This document shows positions 60,977 to 64,000 of a stretch of DNA of 64,000 nt, one piece after another. The translations under genes were made by a program, and so were the position numbers. Origin of the DNA: CAISIP01 sp031396205 (GTDB lineage Bacteria > Pseudomonadota > Gammaproteobacteria > Burkholderiales > Burkholderiaceae_C). The stretch lies in contig JANNKH010000114.1 in NCBI GenBank assembly GCA_031396205.1, positions 1-64,000 on the forward strand, in the 5' to 3' direction. The notes beneath the pieces are model-generated. The model was not told the DNA's origin. It ran no database searches and saw only the letters and a list, made by a program, of their open reading frames with translations. How positions within the stretch are numbered: the first letter of the stretch is position 1; the number at the start of each line of letters is the position of its first letter.

Positions 60977-61636
60977 TCATGGCGCCACCGCACCCATGAG
61001 GCGCACCGTGGTGTTGACATCGGCGCCACCCACGATCAGCGCCTGCTCCGCTGCCGCGGCTCCCACCGGCAGGGACGGGTGCCAGACCCGCAGCCGGTAA
61101 TTGCCGGCCGGCACCTGGTTCATGGCCACCGTGCCGGCGGTGGCGGTGCGCCCGTAAAACGGCGTGTCTACCACCACCACCCAGGCGGTCATCGCGTCAT
61201 GGATGTTGCAGCCAAGTACCGCGATGCCGGTCTTGTCAAACAGCACCGGATTGGCCGGCACGCCGCTGTAGAGCTTGAGCTCGAAGCTCTTGGCCGCAGA
61301 GAACGAATACACATGGTGGCGCACCGTGTCGCGGTTCGGGAACGCCACGGCGGTTCCCACCGGCACAACCAGCACCGGCGGGTCGAACAACTTGCCCTTT
61401 TGCGCCATTTCGGCGCCCTGGGCCGGCTTGACCAATGCCCTGGCTTCGCGCGATTCCAGAAACACCACGGCATCCGTCAACACCTTGCCCGCCTCGTCCT
61501 GCACCTGGACCTGCACCGTGGCCGCCAGACCCGGGGCCAGCACCGAGCCCAGCAGGCAGGCAAACAGGACCCTGCGTGCGACCCGAGCGACGCGGGGTCC
61601 GGGCGTCGTGGGTGGCGGCTGATCGGGTCTCGTCAT
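60977..61636 (-). CDS. periplasmic cupredoxin-like protein (methylamine-utilisation-type)
   Basis: A 219-residue exported protein of the group often named methylamine utilisation protein. A basic N-terminus and hydrophobic segment (VARRVLFACLLGSVLAPGLAA) form the signal. A carboxypeptidase-regulatory-like beta sandwich is followed by a type 1 copper set: H107/H108 in VRHHVYSFS and C143-x2-H146-x2-M149 in LGCNIHDAM. It should bind copper in the periplasm. ATG 61636 is chosen; an earlier ATG at 61654 is possible. The GGDEF-EAL gene follows by 55 bases. Confidence 0.8.
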   Translation of the reverse strand: MTRPDQPPPTTPGPRVARVARRVLFACLLGSVLAPGLAATVQVQVQDEAGKVLTDAVVFLESREARALVKPAQGAEMAQKGKLFDPPVLVVPVGTAVAFPNRDTVRHHVYSFSAAKSFELKLYSGVPANPVLFDKTGIAVLGCNIHDAMTAWVVVVDTPFYGRTATAGTVAMNQVPAGNYRLRVWHPSLPVGAAAAEQALIVGGADVNTTVRLMGAVAP

Positions 61637-61772
61637 TGGCTGGCAGTCGGTCATCATCCCAGAGTATCGCAACATCTGTCGTCGGCCAGCGCCTGTACCC
61701 GGGCCACCGACCCGCGGGCGGTGCCGGGCCTTGCCGCCCAGCCGCACAACTTGCCGCGGCCGGCCCGCCAAC

Positions 61773-62258
61773 TCAAACGCCACCGGTCGGGTGGGTCGGG
61801 TCAAGCCACAGCACCTGCTCCGGCTTTTCGACCGGCTCGATGTCGATGTTGATCGCCACGGCCTCACCGTCGCTGCGACACAACACACATTCGAGCAGGT
61901 CGGACGGGCTGGCGTTGATCTCCTGGTGCGGCACGTAGGGCGGTACATAGATGAAATCGCCCGGGCCGGCCTCGGCGACGAACTCGAGCTTGTCGCCCCA
62001 GCGCATCCGGGCCCGGCCCTTGACGATGTAGATCACGCTCTCCAGATGCCCGTGGTGGTGGGCACCCGTGCGTGCGTTGGCATGGATGGTCACGGTGCCA
62101 GCCCACAGCTTGTGCGCGCCAACCCGCGCAAAATTGATCGCCGCCTTGCGGTCCATGCCGGGCGTCTGCGCCGTATTGCCATCGAGCTGGCCGGCGGGGA
62201 TCACCCGCACGCCGTCGTGTTTCCAGGGCGCATCGTCATGGCTGTGGGGGGTATGCAT
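61773..62258 (-). CDS. cupin domain protein
   Basis: A 161-residue single-domain cupin. The metal-binding motif 1 is in HANARTGAHHHGHLESVIYI (HHH...E) and motif 2 in PGDFIYVPPYVPHQEIN (the last His). It is a small beta-barrel of unknown substrate; some relatives bind Fe, Mn or Zn and act as dioxygenases or sensors. It is divergent from the DUF3034 gene and lies 136 bases upstream of the cupredoxin-like gene on the same strand. Confidence 0.9.
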   Translation of the reverse strand: MHTPHSHDDAPWKHDGVRVIPAGQLDGNTAQTPGMDRKAAINFARVGAHKLWAGTVTIHANARTGAHHHGHLESVIYIVKGRARMRWGDKLEFVAEAGPGDFIYVPPYVPHQEINASPSDLLECVLCRSDGEAVAINIDIEPVEKPEQVLWLDPTHPTGGV

Positions 62259-62438
62259 CGTGGACTCCCTGTCATGCGCAATCTTGCCGGCGACGCCGGC
62301 GAAGAAGTGAAAAGCTTACACCACCGCATGGTGGCCCGTGCGAACCGGGCTGTGCCAGTTGCAAAGAGCTCCCTCGTCAACCCGCGAAAAAGGCGCACCG
62401 GGCCATTGGCGGTGCAACAAATGGGCATACTCAAGTGC

Positions 62439-63410
62439 ATGTCTGACTACTGCCCCTATCGGTCCACCGGGTACCCGCGCTCGCGTTGCGCGCTGGTCAT
62501 GCTGTGTCTGTCCGCGCTGGGCTGCGGACCCGCCGCGCTGGCCGACACGGGCAAGCTGCGCCTGACCGGCGGTGTCAGCAGCATCGAAGGGGCGGCCGGC
62601 GGTGGCCTGACACCCTGGGCCACGATCGGCAGCAACGCCACTGCCGGAGAGACCGGTGCGTCCGCCTACCTGAGCCGCACCCGCACCCAGGACTACGGAC
62701 TCACCAGCACCGGCGTCGCGCTGGGCTGGAACGAACGCGTTGAGTTGTCGCTGGCGCGCCAGGACTTCGACGCCGCGCCGGCAGTGGCCCTCAATGCCAT
62801 CGCGCCGTTCGGCGTCGCGCCCGGCCAGCATATCCGGATGGATGTGCTGGGCCTCAAGTTGCGACTGGCCGGCGACGCGGTCCTCGATGCCGACAGCTGG
62901 CTGCCGCAAGTCTCGATCGGCCTGCAATACAAGACGCTGCGCCCTGGCACACTGGCATCGGTGCAGCGTTTCCTGGGCGCCGACAGCCATGGCACCGATA
63001 TCTACCTGAATGCAACCAAGCTGTTGCTGGCCGAGAGCGTGCTGGTCCATGCCACGCTGCGTGCGACCCGCGCCAACCAGAACGGATTGCTCGGTTTCGG
63101 CTCGGGCTCTCCCGGGCGCGACCGCTACAGCCTGCAGCCGGAATTCTCGCTCGCCTGGCTGCTGCGCAAGGATCTTGCCATCGGCGCCGAATACCGCTTC
63201 AAGCCGAACAACCTGCAGGCGCTGGGCGCCGCGGCGGGCCTGGGCTCGGCACTGCGCGAAGACGACTGGGCCGATCTGTTCATCGCCTGGGCACCCAACC
63301 GCCATAGTTCGCTGACGCTGGCGTGGGTCGAGCTTGGCCGTATCGTGCCGGGCATCACAGCGAATCGTCGCCAGCGGGGCCTGTATTTTTCAGGCCAGCT
63401 GGCCTTTTGA
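62439..63410 (+). CDS. DUF3034 family outer-membrane-type protein
   Basis: A 323-residue exported protein. The N-terminus MSDYCPYRSTGYPRSRCALV is followed by a hydrophobic segment and ADTGKLRLTGGVSSIEGAAG, the start of the DUF3034 domain. Alternating hydrophobic strands (LGWNERVELSLARQDFDA, LKLRLAGDAV) and a final YFSGQLAF with a C-terminal aromatic suggest an outer membrane beta-barrel. An ATG at 62421 is also in frame. It is co-transcribed with the truncated haemoglobin gene (one base apart). Role unknown. Confidence 0.85.
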   Translation: MSDYCPYRSTGYPRSRCALVMLCLSALGCGPAALADTGKLRLTGGVSSIEGAAGGGLTPWATIGSNATAGETGASAYLSRTRTQDYGLTSTGVALGWNERVELSLARQDFDAAPAVALNAIAPFGVAPGQHIRMDVLGLKLRLAGDAVLDADSWLPQVSIGLQYKTLRPGTLASVQRFLGADSHGTDIYLNATKLLLAESVLVHATLRATRANQNGLLGFGSGSPGRDRYSLQPEFSLAWLLRKDLAIGAEYRFKPNNLQALGAAAGLGSALREDDWADLFIAWAPNRHSSLTLAWVELGRIVPGITANRRQRGLYFSGQLAF

Positions 63411-63411
63411 T

Positions 63412-63852
63412 ATGCGCATCCTTCTGCGCGCTTGGACCCTGCTGTTGCATTGCCTGTTGTTGAACGGCGCTGCATTGGCGCAGCACGCCGGCGGTCCGGA
63501 CGCCCTGTACCGCGCGCTGGGCGAGAAACCCGGCATCACCGCGCTGATGGACGATTTCGTCGAGCGGCTGATCGTGGACCCGCGCATCGGCACGATGTTC
63601 GCCAAGACCAAACCGGCCAACCTGAAAGAACAGCTGCGCGACCAGGTCTGCCAGCTCAGCGGCGGTCCCTGCAAATACGAAGGCGACACGATGAAGGCGG
63701 CCCATGCCGACCTGGGCGTGCGCAAATCGGACTTCCATGCGCTGGTGGAGGTGCTGCAGATCGCGATGGACGCGCGCCAGATACCGTTTCGCGACCAGAA
63801 CCGGCTGCTGGCGCTGCTTGCGCCCATGCATCGCGACATCATCACCCGATAG
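63412..63852 (+). CDS. exported group I truncated haemoglobin
   Basis: A 146-residue protein. A signal peptide (MRILLRAWTLLLHCLLLNGA, then ALA) precedes a group I truncated globin: LYRALGEKPGITALMDDFVE, FAKTKPANLKEQLRDQVCQL, and the proximal histidine in TMKAAHADLGVRKSDFHAL. The two Cys residues in VCQLSGGPCKYEG are placed so they could form a disulfide. Group I globins bind O2/NO; export to the periplasm is unusual for the family at large. The ATG is two bases after the DUF3034 stop. Confidence 0.9.
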   Translation: MRILLRAWTLLLHCLLLNGAALAQHAGGPDALYRALGEKPGITALMDDFVERLIVDPRIGTMFAKTKPANLKEQLRDQVCQLSGGPCKYEGDTMKAAHADLGVRKSDFHALVEVLQIAMDARQIPFRDQNRLLALLAPMHRDIITR

Positions 63853-63932
63853 CAATTGGGGCTCGATAATGGGTCCGCAGTACATCGCTCATGATGCCGC
63901 TGCGGCCAGACCGACCTGACGGAGACTGCCCC

Positions 63933-64000
63933 ATGTTGCTCGATGCCGAAGAATGCCAGCTGGTGCTGATCGACTACCAGACCCGCCTGATGCCAGCGGT
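63933..64000 (+). CDS. isochorismatase family hydrolase, 5' part (cut by window end)
   Basis: A frame starts at ATG 63933 behind CGGAG and reads MLLDAEECQLVLIDYQTRLM, then PAV, up to the window edge. The pattern of an N-terminal strand ending in an aspartate (LVLID) followed by Q-x-x-L matches the YcaC/isochorismatase-like cysteine hydrolases. The catalytic Lys and Cys lie beyond the window. Confidence 0.75.
   Translation, partial: MLLDAEECQLVLIDYQTRLMPA

Noticed and set aside
1..64000. tRNA, rRNA, CRISPR arrays, prophage or replication origin
   Set aside because: Nothing with the expected structure was seen by eye; a covariance-model scan would be needed to exclude small RNAs.

Overview
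The window reads as chromosomal DNA of a GC-rich betaproteobacterium, most likely Burkholderiales and probably Comamonadaceae or a close relative. The signs are a complete system I cytochrome c maturation (ccm) operon, PEP-CTERM exosortase substrates, GcvA-like and other LysR regulators, and many four-base ATGA gene overlaps. No rRNA, tRNA, CRISPR array or replication origin was recognised.

Layout. 0.1-0.9 kb: an internally deleted IS1182-type transposase beside a truncated secreted-protein gene. 1-5.2 kb: an RNase D-like exonuclease, two coupled PEP-CTERM genes, a small Cys-rich secreted-protein gene with an amber codon in its signal peptide, and a DUF2628/SPOR membrane protein with a hexanucleotide microsatellite. 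5.2-13.5 kb: a LysR gene and ccmABCDEFGHI, all on the minus strand. 13.5-22.2 kb: an accessory island of visibly lower GC with many decaying genes: tspO frameshifted by a 13-bp tandem duplication, a broken CDF metal exporter, a broken glyoxalase-like gene, two RibD/DHFR-like reductases, a GNAT, a DUF6064 protein, an ArsA ATPase fused to a thioredoxin-fold domain, and a TumE/TumA-like toxin-antitoxin pair with two matched palindromes over its promoter.

22.2-29 kb: a LON-substrate-binding-domain protein, a class V aminotransferase, a BCCP-carboxyltransferase fusion, an MFS carrier and a sphingosine-1-phosphate-lyase-like PLP enzyme. 29.2-35.9 kb: a five-gene peptide/opine-type ABC importer, whose binding-protein gene carries an in-frame ochre stop, followed by an M19 dipeptidase-like gene. 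36-37.7 kb: a PEP-CTERM gene behind a perfect LacI-type palindrome, then a GNAT. 37.8-44.5 kb: a LysR gene divergent from a ydcSTUV-patD-like polyamine/GABA-aldehyde operon.

44.5-53.3 kb (minus strand): a nucleoside and pseudouridine salvage operon. It runs psuK (with N-terminal HTH), psuG, a BMP-type binding protein, ABC ATPase, two permeases, cdd and deoA. It would import nucleosides, deaminate cytidine, phosphorolyse pyrimidine deoxynucleosides, and phosphorylate and cleave pseudouridine. 53.4-58.5 kb: a divergent group with what looks like a Rieske oxygenase split over two genes (cluster domain, then a cluster-less iron domain), a GST and denD, then an aldo/keto reductase and an SDR on the other strand. 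58.5-64 kb: a GGDEF-EAL protein behind a periplasmic cupredoxin-like protein, a cupin, and a divergent DUF3034 outer-membrane protein with an exported truncated haemoglobin. The window ends inside an isochorismatase-family gene.

The most interesting points are the split Rieske oxygenase, the thioredoxin-ArsA fusion, the TumEA promoter architecture, the duplication-frameshifted tspO, the stop codon in the binding-protein gene, and the cupredoxin / c-di-GMP / truncated haemoglobin group.
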